The notes: generated from the sequence alone by a model not told the origin. A stretch of 64,000 bases of DNA from Nannochloropsis salina CCMP1776 (GCA_004565275.1 SDOX01000121.1:277800-341799); one strand, 5' to 3'. Positions 1 to 10,979 are shown, numbered from the stretch's first letter. Numbers and translations are program-made.

Positions 1-2
1 AC

Positions 3-803
3 GAGCTGGAACAGAAACTGTACGAAGCAAACGAGGACGCCAGCGTGCACGGCATCCTCATCTACTACCCGGTTTTTGGCTTCTTCCCCTCGTTCTACGG
101 GGGCTCCATGGATGACTACCTACGCGACTCCGTTTCCTTCAAGAAAGACGTGGAAGGTCTGTCCTTCACATACCGATTCAATCTCTATCGGAATATTCGC
201 TTCATGGACGCCGCCACCTCCGCCCCTGCCCGCGGCCCTGAACTGAAATGCCTGCTCCCATGCACCGCCCTCAGCGTAGTGAAGATCCTGGAAAGCATCG
301 GTGGGTACGACCTGAGCCTTCCGGTCGGTGAGAGGATGACAGGTAAGACGGTCAGCATCATCAACCGGAGCGAGATCGTGGGCCGGCCGTTGGGCGCCCT
401 CTTAGCCAACGACGGCGCCGACATCTACAGCGTGGACATCGACTCCATCTACCACTTCCGCCGGGGGCAGCTCCTGCAAACGTCCGAGACCCCCGAAAGC
501 GCGGTGCGTCGGTCGGACGTGATCGTCTGCGGCGTTCCAGTCAAGGACTACAAGCTCCCGACGGCCTGGGTGAAGCCGGGGGCCATCGTGGTCAACGTGG
601 CGAGCTACAAGAATGTGGACGAGGAGGCTCTGTTGCAGGTCCCGGGCGTAAAATTCGTGCCCTTGGTGGGGAAAGTGACGATTGCCATGTTGGAGCGGAA
701 TTTGATGCGGCTGTTCGCGCAATATCACGCCGAGGCCGCGCCGGGGAAGGACTTTCGGTACTACTTGGAAAACCGACCACCCGCTCAGGAGGGACCAAAG
801 TAG
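3..803 (+). CDS. MTD1: NAD-dependent methylenetetrahydrofolate dehydrogenase, MTD1 type (5' end outside window)
   Basis: The frame is open from base 3 to the TAG at 801-803 (266 residues), so the start lies left of the window. The protein oxidises 5,10-methylene-THF to methenyl-THF in cytosolic one-carbon metabolism. The substrate-side motif YYPVFG is followed by a Rossmann domain with INRSEIVGRPLGALLANDGA and, near the C-terminus, GKVTIAMLERN. These match the yeast Mtd1 NAD-specific subfamily better than FolD/MTHFD, where the second motif reads GRSxxVGxP. Yeast Mtd1 is 320 residues, so roughly 50 residues are probably missing. No intron is seen in this part. The gene converges on the coiled-coil gene at 1550-3901, and a (GGGA)n tract begins directly at the stop codon. 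Confidence 0.9.
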   Translation, partial: ELEQKLYEANEDASVHGILIYYPVFGFFPSFYGGSMDDYLRDSVSFKKDVEGLSFTYRFNLYRNIRFMDAATSAPARGPELKCLLPCTALSVVKILESIGGYDLSLPVGERMTGKTVSIINRSEIVGRPLGALLANDGADIYSVDIDSIYHFRRGQLLQTSETPESAVRRSDVIVCGVPVKDYKLPTAWVKPGAIVVNVASYKNVDEEALLQVPGVKFVPLVGKVTIAMLERNLMRLFAQYHAEAAPGKDFRYYLENRPPAQEGPK

Positions 804-1549
804 GGAGGGAGGGAGGGGGAGAGGGAGGGAGGGAGGGAGGGTCTTGACGAAGCCCCGCACAATTTTGAAGACATGGGATCAGGCACTCTGGACACGTGAG
901 GTCAGCTATTTTCGAGAGTCGCGTACCTAAACCGTTGAGGGGCATGAGAAAAGCGACACCGGCTTTTCAAAGCAATAAAAAAGTGCAGTGGACTCAAGGA
1001 AAAGGGTCAAGCGGTAGTGATGTAGCGCGCTTTCGCGTTGCGATTTGGATTTCTGGCTGCCAGTGTATGGAGCCGAGCATGACCCGCGAGACGGGTCTCT
1101 AGATGATTTCTGGCTGCCAGTGTATGGAGCCGAGCATGACCCGCGAGACGGGTCTCTAGATGATTTCTGGCTGCCAGTGTATGGAGCCGAGCATGACCCG
1201 CGAGACGGGTCTCTAGATGGTACGGCGTTGCTACCACCTTTGCTTTACTTTTTACATGCATCCCGCCGCACATGCTGTGCAAGAGCATACCTCACCATTT
1301 AAAGCGCAATCTGGCTCCCATTTACAATTTCTATCCACATAGCTTTGCACATGTGTACATCATCGCGAGCATGACCTCCTTCTCTCATCTTGCTGCCGAG
1401 TACATCATCCGCGCCGCCGGCCCCAAGGGCTTATCCGCCCGTGGGAGCCGTGCCACTAGGCCTCCTCCGCAGCCTTCTCGCGCGCCGCATCCCCTTTCTC
1501 CTCCCCTTCCCTTCCACGTCCCCTGCCACGCCATTTCCCCTCCCCACGG
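804..1549. other. Convergent intergenic region with (GGGA)n tract and 57-bp tandem repeats
   Basis: This is the space between two converging genes. It starts with a (GGGA)n tract at about 804-842 and holds three identical 57-bp units at 1048-1218. No reading frame here begins with ATG and resembles a known protein. The frames crossing the repeat are open only because 57 is a multiple of three. Confidence 0.6.
1048..1218. repeat. Three perfect 57-bp tandem repeats with an internal hairpin
   Basis: Units span 1048-1104, 1105-1161 and 1162-1218 and are identical base for base. Each begins GATTTCTGGCTGCCAG and ends GGGTCTCTAGAT. Within each unit GACCCG-cgaga-CGGGTC forms a six-pair hairpin with a five-base loop, and CTGGC-t-GCCAG forms a second short inverted repeat. 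Perfect identity suggests recent tandem duplication. The repeat lies in the shared 3' flank of two convergent genes. Function is unknown. Confidence 0.9.
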
Positions 1550-3901
1550 TTACCGAGTCCGCTCCTGGCTCTGCCCCTCGCGGGCCTCCCCACTCAACCG
1601 CGCCAACGCCACCCGCAACTTTTTCACCTCCTTTTCCCTCCGCGCGGTTTCCAAGCGGCTTTGCATCAACGCCTGCGTCAGCCCCTCCATCTCCTCCTTC
1701 CCTGTCTGCCCCTCCCGCACCCGCAGCTCCTCGGCCGCCGCCCGCAAGGCAGCGTGCCGGGCCCCCAACTCCTCCATCTCCTCCCGCATGCGGCCCATGG
1801 CCGTGACTATCCGTGCCTCCGCGGCTGCTTCCACGTCCCGGCGAAATTCTTGCGCAAAGGCCTCCAGCGCTCGGCGGGCGACTTCCCCTTCCTGAATGCG
1901 CACCTGGGCGTCTTCCACCGCCTGCTCCCAGTGCCGACAGTCCGCCCGCGCGGTCCTCAGCATGGCCTCCAGCGCATCTTTCTCCTCCGCGCGTCGGCCC
2001 ATTTCGGCCCCTGCTTCCGACAAAGCCGCGTCCCGTTCGCGCAATTCTTCGCGCAGCGCTTCGCGTTCGCACTGCAGGGTAACCACGCGTCCATGCAGGT
2101 CTTGATTCCGGCCGTGGAGGGCCGAGCAGGCTTGTTCCAGCTCCTGCCCAAGCCGCCGGGCGGCCTCAAGTTCCAATCGGGTGGCTTTGAACGAGGTCTC
2201 GATCGCGCTTTCTCTCCCCGTTGCCTCCGGCGTCCCACCCCTGCCAGTGTCAAGAAAGGGACCACATGGTTCCCCCCCTCCCGTCTGCCCCTTCTCCCCC
2301 CGCCGACTCGAACTCATCGCCCCGTCCACAGCCTCGCACACGCCCTGAGGCTCCCCCACTCCCCCCCCCCGACCTTCCTCAGACCCCTCGCTCAACTCAC
2401 TCCAGGACGGTGGTGGCGCTGAGGGTAGCTGGGGAGGCCTTCCTAAGGTGGCTGGAGACTCTCCTCCTTCCCCTCCTGCCGTCAACACAGCCTCTGGCAG
2501 CTCCGGTCGTTCAATGTCTTCCTCCATAAGCTTGCCCGTGGCCGGAAGAGGCGGGATGTGGACGCGGCGCTCGCCCATGAAGGACTGGACTTGACTTTGC
2601 AGGATACGCTGCAAACCGACGGCCTCCCGCCACGCTGCCGTCGCCCGCGCTTCCCTCTCCACCAAGCTCGCAACCACCGCCTCCTTTTCGCGCAATTTTT
2701 CCTCCAAGCCAACCAACCGCGCGTGCGTTTCTTGAAGCCTCCCTTGACTGGCCCGGTCTTTGTCGAGGAGGGAGAGGAGGTTCCGCTGCCAGGAGTCGGC
2801 CTGATGGTCGCGATGGGCCACGTGCCTCCGGAGCGTGTGCAGCCTGGCGCTGAGCCGATGGTTCTCTTTCTGAAGAGCGTCGCGTTCGGCTTCGAGATCC
2901 GTCAGGCGCGACATGGGGTCGGTAGGTAGGGAGGGAAGGAGGGAGGGAGGGAGGGAGGGAGGGAGGGAGGGAGGGAGAGGGGTCGCTCCTGCCGCGCCCA
3001 CAGGGGTTGTGGCTTGGGAGTCGGCGGACGAAGGAGAGGGCAGAGGGGAGCCATGAGGGCCCCCCGCCATTTCTTGCCAGGAAGAGGGGATAGCAGAGGC
3101 CGGGGGGGACGGCAAGGAAGGAGATGAACCGTGGCGCGGTCGGCGGTTTGTCTGGGAATCGGAGGGCGAGGGCTCTTGGCGGACCTGGGAATGGGTCGAA
3201 TCCTTCTTTTTGAATGCCTGGAGCAGCAAGGCAGGCAAAGCTCCGACGTCAACGCTGCTGCTAGCGCTGTGATTGCCGCCTTTCGCTTTCACGGCGGATT
3301 TCGAATCCCCAGGAGCAAAAAAGGAAGACAACGCAGTGCTTTCCCTGCGGTTGCAGACGGCTGATGTGTCCGCCCTCGATTTATTTTCCTCAAGAACACT
3401 CACACATGCCTCTACGTCAACAGTATTGGGCATATAATCCGTGATATGTACCCCTCCGTCCTTGTATTTCGCTTGAACGTCGAGCAACAGCTGGGGCTCC
3501 CGACCTTGGTAGCGCTTCAAAAAAGCGTCGATTTTGTCTGCATTCTTGGGGTTGTGAGCCCGGTAGAAGTTTTCCAAGGTCTCACGGAGCTCCTCAGTGG
3601 TGAGAAAAGGCACGGAGGAAGGTAATGCGGGTTGGGAGGCCTCACTGGGCCGTGTTGCACCGTTGAGGGGGGTCGCATTATGATGATTGTCCTTGCCGGT
3701 AGAGGAAGGCAACAGGGCCGGTATCAGTGGGATGGACCGTCCCGGCGCATCCAATGGATGTCTTGAATCTACAAGGAGTATACTGCTTCCATCAGGGCCA
3801 CGCGGAACGTCCCCTGAATCAGAGGTCCCGGAGCCCTCGCTATTCATGTCTACATGCTGAAGATGCGATGGCAAAGGCTCGTCTCCATCCTTCCTCTCCA
3901 T
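1550..3901 (-). CDS. Large coiled-coil protein of unknown function
   Basis: The single-exon frame gives 783 residues and starts at an ATG at 3899-3901. Residues about 100-160 hold a compact motif (ELRETLENFYRAHNP, then KIDAFLKRYQGRE and LLLDVQAKY). It resembles a short helical module that recurs in many protist kinesin-like and cytoskeletal proteins. The rest is low-complexity Ser/Pro-rich sequence, a coiled coil at about 335-460, a Gly/Glu-rich linker, and a long coiled coil at about 575-775 rich in Arg, Glu and Ala. A run of PPSL repeats between the first parts is encoded by a (CCCT)n tract at about 2928-2979. This tract could instead mark an unrecognised intron, although the frame is open across it. 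No enzyme domain is visible. A cytoskeletal or scaffold role is only a guess. Confidence 0.6.
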   Translation of the reverse strand: MERKDGDEPLPSHLQHVDMNSEGSGTSDSGDVPRGPDGSSILLVDSRHPLDAPGRSIPLIPALLPSSTGKDNHHNATPLNGATRPSEASQPALPSSVPFLTTEELRETLENFYRAHNPKNADKIDAFLKRYQGREPQLLLDVQAKYKDGGVHITDYMPNTVDVEACVSVLEENKSRADTSAVCNRRESTALSSFFAPGDSKSAVKAKGGNHSASSSVDVGALPALLLQAFKKKDSTHSQVRQEPSPSDSQTNRRPRHGSSPSLPSPPASAIPSSWQEMAGGPHGSPLPSPSSADSQATTPVGAAGATPLPPSLPPSLPPSLLPSLPTDPMSRLTDLEAERDALQKENHRLSARLHTLRRHVAHRDHQADSWQRNLLSLLDKDRASQGRLQETHARLVGLEEKLREKEAVVASLVEREARATAAWREAVGLQRILQSQVQSFMGERRVHIPPLPATGKLMEEDIERPELPEAVLTAGGEGGESPATLGRPPQLPSAPPPSWSELSEGSEEGRGGGVGEPQGVCEAVDGAMSSSRRGEKGQTGGGEPCGPFLDTGRGGTPEATGRESAIETSFKATRLELEAARRLGQELEQACSALHGRNQDLHGRVVTLQCEREALREELRERDAALSEAGAEMGRRAEEKDALEAMLRTARADCRHWEQAVEDAQVRIQEGEVARRALEAFAQEFRRDVEAAAEARIVTAMGRMREEMEELGARHAALRAAAEELRVREGQTGKEEMEGLTQALMQSRLETARREKEVKKLRVALARLSGEAREGQSQERTR
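2928..2979. repeat. (GGGA)n/(CCCT)n microsatellite inside a reading frame
   Basis: About 13 near-perfect tetranucleotide units. Read on the minus strand they encode PPSL repeats in the coiled-coil protein. The G-rich strand has many closely spaced GGG runs and could fold into G-quadruplexes. Confidence 0.85.
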
Positions 3902-4511
3902 TTAATCCACTGCCGCGGTCAAAAGCGCGACCACCACATGCCCACATGCGACCTGTCTCAAATGTAGGGACGTCAGGGACGTCGTATGGTCCTTATCGAT
4001 CGGGGAGGGCGCTTTTACCCCCCGCGATACGGCTTCATAGCACTCGCTTGTCAGGCTATCGCCTCCTGTCGGTTGCGGGTCGGGGAGCTCTGGGCTTCTT
4101 TCTCTCTATGTTCCTACATACCCAAGCACTGCGCTCGCGAACGGCCGCGTCTGGCTGGGACGATTTACGAAGCACAATGAAAAGTATGGGCGGCCTGACC
4201 ATAACTAGGGCGGTTTCTAGTCGCGTGCTTCCGAGTTCGCAGTTATTTAGTCCCCAGACGAATCAGGCTCACACAAAACATGCTTCCCGTCCACACACAA
4301 TGAAACTCATTCGAAGGACAAACATTCCTCTTTGCACCATATATACGTCAAGGTGCAGGACAATACCGCATCACAATCGGCTTCTCCTGTAGCTCCAAAT
4401 TTGGCCGTCCCCAAGGTTCCTTCATACCAATACCAGGAACTCGCTGAAGGAGCTTCTTACCAGGGTCGACCCCACCCTTTGCGCGTTCAGCATTAGTTGG
4501 CTCCATTCACC
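3902..4511. promoter_or_regulatory. Divergent promoter region, coiled-coil gene / KDEL receptor
   Basis: This 610-bp stretch separates two divergent start codons and must hold both promoters and 5' UTRs. No reading frame resembles a known protein. A TATA-like ATATATA lies near 4340, but its role is not established. Confidence 0.45.
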
Positions 4512-5649
4512 ATGTCGATGAACATATTTCGATTTGCTGGGGACATGTCCCACGTCTTTTCTATCATTATCCTCCTCCTACGTTTGCACGTGGCGAAGAA
4601 CGCGAATGGTGTGTCTTTGAAGACCCAGGAGCTCTTCCTCATCGTGTTTTGCACGCGGTACCTGGATTTATTGATACGCTTTATATCACTGTACAACTCG
4701 GCGATGAAGATTTTGTACATAGGCTCCACGGCTGGTGAGTGGGGGTGTTAGTGCACACGGCAATGAGGGAGACGGGAGAAGGCAGGGGGTAGTGCCTGAC
4801 TTGGCACATACATTTGCATGTATGTATGTGCTATACACGACTTCTGACGTGGCGGACGGAATGAAAAATACGGCAATAATACGCTTTCTCATCCGTCCCC
4901 CCCCCTTCAGCCATCATCCACATGATTCGATACCGAGAGCCCTACCGGAGCACGTATGACAGGAGTCAAGATTCCTTCCGGTTGGAGTTCGCCTTGATCC
5001 CATGCTTGGTCCTCGCCATGATCACGAGCCTGATCCGGGGCTTCGGCTTCATTGAGGTGAGGGGCAAGGAAGGGGAACGGAAGGAGAAGGAAGAAGGAAA
5101 CAGGTGCCAGGACCCTGGTCTCGCCGCTCACCCTTCTCCCTGCCTCTGCCGCCCCCCCCTTCCAGTTGTTCTGGACCTTCAGCATCTATTTGGAAGCCGT
5201 GGCCATCCTGCCGCAGCTCATTGTCCTGCAACGGTACAGCGTGGTGGAGAATCTGACGGGGCATTACATCTTCTTCTTGGGCGCCTACCGGGGGCTATAC
5301 ATATTGAACTGGGTGGGTGGTTGATAGGGCGGGAGGGAGGGAGGGAGGGAGGTAGGGAGGAAGGGGCATGTGCGGGTCTTGCTTGGGGGCACGAGGGAGG
5401 GCGGGGGGCTTTGTGCCCGGTCCCGTGTCGTCTCGTCTCCCGACGGCCTTGACTTAATCCTGTTGATCCCACTCTCCCCCCCAGATCTATCGCGCCTACA
5501 CAGAAAAGCACTACCATCACGACTACGTGGTGTATGCCTGCGGGTTTGTGCAAACGGCGCTCTATGCCGACTTTTTTTACTACTATTTCCAGAGCAAGTA
5601 CTACGGAGGCACGTTCTCCTTGCCGACGTCCTCCGCCGGGTTCAAATAG
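4512..5649 (+). CDS. ERD2: ER lumen protein-retaining (KDEL) receptor
   Basis: This seven-helix membrane receptor returns HDEL/KDEL-tagged proteins from Golgi to ER. Four exons join in phase: 4512-4734, 4911-5056, 5166-5312 and 5485-5649 (226 residues; animal family members are about 212). All three introns are GT-AG. The start MSMNIFRFAGDMSH fits the family N-terminus MNIFRLxGDxxH, and its ATG has the context ACCATGT. Family signatures follow in order: TRYLDLLIRFISLYN, DSFRLEF, FWTFSIYLEAVAILPQL, FFLGAYRGLYILNW, and DFFYYYFQSKYY near the C-terminus. The upstream TTG in the same frame at 4497 is not a credible start. It diverges from the coiled-coil gene and converges on exportin-5. Confidence 0.95.
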
Positions 5650-6262
5650 GCAGGCCATGCCAGGGTGTGGAGGGGAGGGGATCGGGATGGAGGAAGCTGC
5701 GGGGGCACACGGGCGGGGCAAGGGACCGGGCACGTCCTGGGAGAGTATGGCGGAGGATGTAGCTATAGGGAAACAGGGGCTGTGTCGCTCCGGGTGGGAT
5801 CCTGGCGGGTCAGACGCGCCCTCTCAAGGACTTGCCAGACGCGGAAAGGGGGTGGGGAGGACGCGAGGAGGGGAGGGAGGGAGGGGGAGAGAGTGGAGGG
5901 GGGGGGGGTGCGGCGAAAGTACGCAAACTGTACAAGGGCGGCGGAAGGTGGCAGTGCCTCGCCGGCACCGGATCTGAGGATGACGAGGCATTCAGAGTAC
6001 TCGGACCGTGCGGGGGAAGGGAGGGAGCTGACGCGGAGGCCCTGGCCCCTCAGGCACATCAGACGATGGGCCACGTCGGGGGCCTTGGAGACACCTCAAA
6101 ACGCAATGCCGCATGAGGATGCTATCATGCATTCGTGCTTATTTACCTTTTTCTTGCCAATGTTCGGGTTGTCTAACGTCTATATCCACCTTCCACCACT
6201 CCATCTCCCTCCCTCCCTCCCTCCCTCCCTCCCTCCCACCCTCCCTGCCTTCCTTCCTCCCC
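5650..6262. other. Convergent intergenic region, KDEL receptor / exportin-5
   Basis: This is G-rich 3' flank of the receptor gene followed by a (CCCT)n tract at about 6205-6250, just past the exportin-5 stop. Open frames here are low-complexity and match nothing I know. Confidence 0.5.
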
Positions 6263-9200
6263 TCACTCCCCGAACAAGTTCGCCACGGAGGCCGCGCATA
6301 AATCCACTTCCTCCCGCTCCGCCTGCAACGCCTGGCCTCTCCGAATCAACCGGGCTTGCAATTCGTTCATCTCCACGCTCCCACTCCTGTTCCTGCCCCC
6401 GTCTTCCCCACCGTCGTCCTTCCCCTTCCCCCCTTTCTTTCCCTCCTTCTTTGCCTTCCTCGCCTCCCCGCCCCCCTTGTTGGCCCCCGTCACCATCCAC
6501 AGGGTTTCTTTCAAAATTTCTCGCTGCTCCTTGGACTGGTGCGTCCCTAGCATCTTCGCCTCCATCTCCCCCACCATCTCCGGGGTGAGGCCCGGGAGGC
6601 CCAAGAGCACTTGTCGGGGCAAGTCACACACCACTTGGGCCGTCCGACGCGGGGGGACACGAGACAGCTTCCCTGCACTTCCGGCACTGGCAGGGGAGGG
6701 AAGGAGGGCCGAGCCCGCCGAGGCCGACGTCGGGCGCTCCTCGCCGCCTCCCCCCGTCCCGTTCTCCCCGATCACCAGGGTCCGATAAATCTCGCAGGCT
6801 AGGGCGACCAGATCATTCTGCATGCCCAGCACCCAGGCTTGCTCCGCCAACACCGCCGTCACCAGTTCCCGGAAAAGCTCCCGGCCGAAAGCAGAGTGCA
6901 GCTTGGCTTCCTTTCCCCCGACCTCCATCATGCGTTGGCCCACGTGGACGGCCCGCCGGCACGAGTGCTGATCTTGCCAGCACAGGGCCCCCATCACGGA
7001 GAGGAAGAGGGGTACTGCGCACACGTCCGATTCCACCACCAAGAATCGGGTCAAGGCCTGCACAAAGTCCTTCACGGCCGTGCACGGCGGGGACACCGCC
7101 CGTCTTCCCCCGACCCCTCCCCCCCCGGGGCCCACGTTCCCCATGCTGCCATCCCCTCCCCCGCTTCCTCCTCCTCCTCCCGGCCCTGTCAAGAGAGAGG
7201 AGGACGAGGACGAGGACGAGGAGGGAAAAGGCACATCCTGCCCCCCGTCCGTGCCTGACCCTAGCCCCCCCCCCCCCGCCCTATTTTTTCATGTACATAC
7301 TTCCCTCCCCCCCCCTTCCCCTCCCTCCCCTCCGCCCCCATTCGTCTTCCCCGCCCAAGCATGGGCTGCCTTGGCGGTTTGCTGCTGATGGTGCACCGCC
7401 TTGTTGCTCTCGACCAACGCCTGGATCATCCCCCCCCGCAAGGCCAGTGCGGCCTGGAGGGCCTCCACGTAGGCCCGGGTCACCTCCCGCCGCAGCTTGT
7501 CCAAAATTGTCTCGTAATCCTCCACGCTCACCGCGTCCTCCGCCAAGACCAGCGTCCCGCCCTCCCGTAGGTGCTCCAACTCCCCGCCCCCCGCCCCTCC
7601 CCACGTCACGGAGCACCGGACCAGCATGTGGCTAAAAAATGGGCCGACGATGGGAGGCAGGTGCGTGGCGAACAAGGGACCAGGGCAATGCACGATGTAG
7701 GGTTCTAGAAAGTTCTTGATGAGCCAGGGCACGTGCCGGTGCTCCATCCAGACCAAGGGCCCCAGCACCGTTTCCCGCATGGCCAAGAGGGTCTCCGGAT
7801 GGTAGTAGATCACCTTGTGGTGGCAGGCCTTCTCCAAGAGCTGGTAGGCGGACTGTCGGACCTGGTTCAGCCAGGTCGGCCATTTCCGGCACTGGTTGCC
7901 CCCTGGGGCCACGTTTTGTTGGGGCGGTCGGGTACCCCCCGCCTTGACCCGGGCCAAGACCTCGTCGTCGTTCAAGGAGAGGAGATGCCGCAAGTCCGGA
8001 TGCGCCAGCAGGCCCCGACGGACGTCCGGCGCCCACATCCCGTGCAAGACGCGGAGGAGGGCCAGCAAATTGGGGAGAATCCGGGCCCAGACCGGGACGA
8101 AGGGGTTGATCTGCGCCAGTTCCTCCAGAGAGAGGGGGTCGCAGATCAAGACACGGGCAATTTCAGCCAACGCCGGATCTTTGCTGCTGATGTCGTCCTG
8201 CTGCGGGACCTTCAATCGGCGGGTCACCCCCAAGAACGTGTTGAGCACGCCGAGCAAGGCATGGGTCTGGTCGTAGGCCTTGTCCCAGTCCGCCGAGCTC
8301 TTCGGGATCTCGCTTACCCCCTGCGCCCCCGGACGGACGCCAAACAGCTCCAGGAAGGCTGGGACGGAGGACAGGGACATGCTGGTCGTCGGGCTCTCCC
8401 AGTAGGCCTCAGAATCCGACACCAGCTCGGCGATAAAGGTCATCCGTTGCTGGCTGTCCCCCAAGGCGTTGGCCACGACTACCAGCATCTCGACCACCAT
8501 CGGCCGCTGCGCATCGCTGACTTCTCCCTTCAGCAACAGGGCCCGACACCGGGTGCAGAGCTCCCCTAGGTAGGGAACCACGATGTCTGGCACTGTATTG
8601 CATATCTCTGTCAAGGTGTTGGAACCCCGCCGGCGGACTTGGATGGCTTCGGGCGAGAGATGCTTCATCAGCTGGGAGGGGCTGCTGAAGGTCTTCCCCA
8701 CCAACGCTGGATCCCGATACTCCATGTGCTGAAAGAGCAGCTCCAGCACCGCCCATAGCTGTTGGTCCAGGTAACGGTAAAACCGTTTGAATCCTTCCAA
8801 GAGCAGGCATTGGCAGTAGAGAAGCAATGGGTCAGTGACTTGCCAGCCCAAAAGCATCGACAACAACCAGCTCACGCTTTGGAGCAGGGCCACGTCCTCT
8901 TCTTTGCATTGCTGAGGCTCTGGGATGCCCCCCAAGATCCGGTCCAACGGGTTCGCGAGACCCTCAAACTGCCGGTAAGCCTCGCTCTGCACCGTGATCC
9001 CGCCACCCGCCGCTCCCCCCGCCCCCCCACCCCGCCCGTTGCCCCCCCCGTAGGCCCCACGCCTGTGGTTCCCACGCCCGTGCCGGCGCCCGCGGAACCC
9101 CCTGCTACGGTTTCCGGGGTGCCAAAACGCTGAAGCAACGACGAAAGACGCTCCTTCAAAAACACGACGGCTTGGGACGGGTACAGCTCTGCGACAGTGC

Positions 9201-10979
9201 GAACGAGCGTCATGGCGTTGGCCTTGAGGGTTGAAAGCAGGGCAAGGTACTCCTCCTGGTCGATGAATTCCTACAAGGAGAAAAAGAGGCGTGGCCAAGC
9301 GGAGCCCGTCAGTCCAGCGCCTCCGCGATCCCAGCCCCTGACCCCCTCCCTCCCTCCCTCCCTTCCTCCCTCCCTTCCTCCCTCCCTTCCTCACCTCATC
9401 CGCTACGGGGTTCTCGGGAAAGGCACCCGCCGCCTCGTCGTAGCAGAGCTTCACGGACTTGTCGCAATAGGCCGTCATCACCAACGGTAACCAAGGTTCG
9501 ACCAGGCCCAGCCCCTTCAATTTCTCCTGCTTGACTGCCACCGCCCACCCACCCATCAGGGCCACACTGGCCCGGTAGGAGGGCAGCCGCAAAAGCTCCG
9601 CCATGACCTCCAGGCACCGGGCCAGGAGTCGGAACTCCCCCGTCCCTACAGTCGTGACCGCCGTGTCCTCCCCCACCCATTTCTCCAGGTTGGCGTTGAC
9701 AAAAAGGGACCAGGTCTGACAGAGGGTCTCCCCGAAGACCAGGCATTGCCAGGCCTCGGCCTGAGGGATCAAGGCCCGGGTCGCCCCTTCCAATTTCTCC
9801 GCGTACGCCTTGATGTGCTCCATATTCTCGAACCTTCGACCGCCCAGGTCCCGGACACATTCCAAGGCCTCCAGGCGCGTGGCCGGTTCGGCCATCAAGC
9901 AGGCGAATACGTCCAAGAAATTCATCGAGGGCTGAAGCATCAACAAATCGGGCGGAGTCCAGACCACAAACCGCTTCAAAGTCTGCAGCGCTGCTCTCAG
10001 AACCTCGGTCGCCCCCCCACCCTCCCCGCCGTTCCCCCCCATCTGCTGCGTCCTTCCTTCGTAGGTCCGTGCCATGAGCGAGTACAGGCGGGGCAGCAAC
10101 ACCCCCAACTCCAGGTTCAAGGCGCGCAAGATCTCCGTCCGGCGTGCTGTCGGCAGCAAATTGTTAAAGTCGGAATCCACGCAATCTTCTGCCAAATTCT
10201 TCAGCGCCATCAAGGCAATGATTGGCGGAGCCCGGGAGCCCGCTCCCGCCCCCTCCCAGATATCCGCCAGCTCCCTTAAGAGCTCTGGCCAACGCACAGG
10301 GTACTCCTCCTCGCCGATTTTGCTCACCAGCAAGGCAATGCGTTCGCGCAAATACACCTCCTCGTTTCGTCCCGCCCCTGTGGAAGCCACCACCTCCATC
10401 ACCGCCACCCGAAACTGGCGTCGAACCTCCTCATTCCACGCTTTCCACCGAGACTGCAAGAGACTGGCCAGGCATTGCAATGCAAAGTGACGGGCTTCGC
10501 CGGGAGAGCCTGGTGTCCGAAGCGTGTTGAAAGCCCAGTCCCCGCTGTTGTCGCTGTGCTTGAATTCCTCCAGGTACTGAACAGGAGGGAGGAAGCATGG
10601 CAAAGGATCAGGAAAAGGACATGGCAGAGCGAGCATTGTAAATAGGAGAAAGCAGTGACATCACGCGACAGAGAGCAAAATGGAATGCTCGTACTACGAC
10701 AATGTGATGGTAAGGGCCGACGTGGACTTTAATGTAGACCCAAGCGGCCAAGCAAGCGACGTACAACCCGCAGGAGAACAGAGAGGACCATCACGACACC
10801 ATCACGACAGGTTCTGAACAGACAACAAATGGCACGGCTTATGCGGGACAAATTGACACATAAGCACGAGAAAGGGGCAAGAACAGGGTGGAAAAACTCA
10901 CCCGCAAGGCATAAGCCCGCACGGCCTCATCTGCGTTGGGGGAATGGGCTGTGCGCAGTGCCACTGTGAGGGCGTCCAT
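6263..10979 (-). CDS. XPO5: Exportin-5 (importin-beta family), with one apparent frame disruption
   Basis: This Ran-dependent karyopherin exports structured RNAs such as pre-miRNA and tRNA, and some proteins. Exons, in transcript order: 10902-10979, 9395-10576, 7301-9270 and 6263-7237, about 1400 residues. All three introns are GT-AG and phase 0. The first exon encodes MDALTVALRTAHS and joins to YLEEFK, as in the exportin-5 N-terminal HEAT repeats. Family-like blocks include RHFALQCLASLLQSRW, EYPVRWPELLREL and, near the end, HQSKEQREILKETLW. Human XPO5 has 1204 residues. The frame entering exon 3 at 9270 differs by one base from the frame after about 9000. The change falls in a Gly-rich linker (about 8995-9060) made of G/C homopolymers. 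A missing base in the assembly is the simplest reading; a tiny intron is less likely. Confidence 0.85.
9341..9393. repeat. (CCCT)n-type microsatellite inside an exportin-5 intron
   Basis: CCCT/CCTT units fill the 5' half of the 124-bp intron 9271-9394. In transcript orientation this is a GGGA-rich stretch beginning right at the donor site. Confidence 0.75.

Noticed and set aside
1045-1302. 85-codon frame across the 57-bp repeats, apparently a repeat protein
   Set aside because: It begins at TTG, and the repeat is open only because its length is divisible by three. No similarity is visible.
9271-9394. Translated insert REGGREGG-like segment in exportin-5
   Set aside because: It is bounded by a GTGAGG donor and a TTGTAG acceptor, and removal restores the exportin sequence (EFIDQEEYLALL), so it is an intron.
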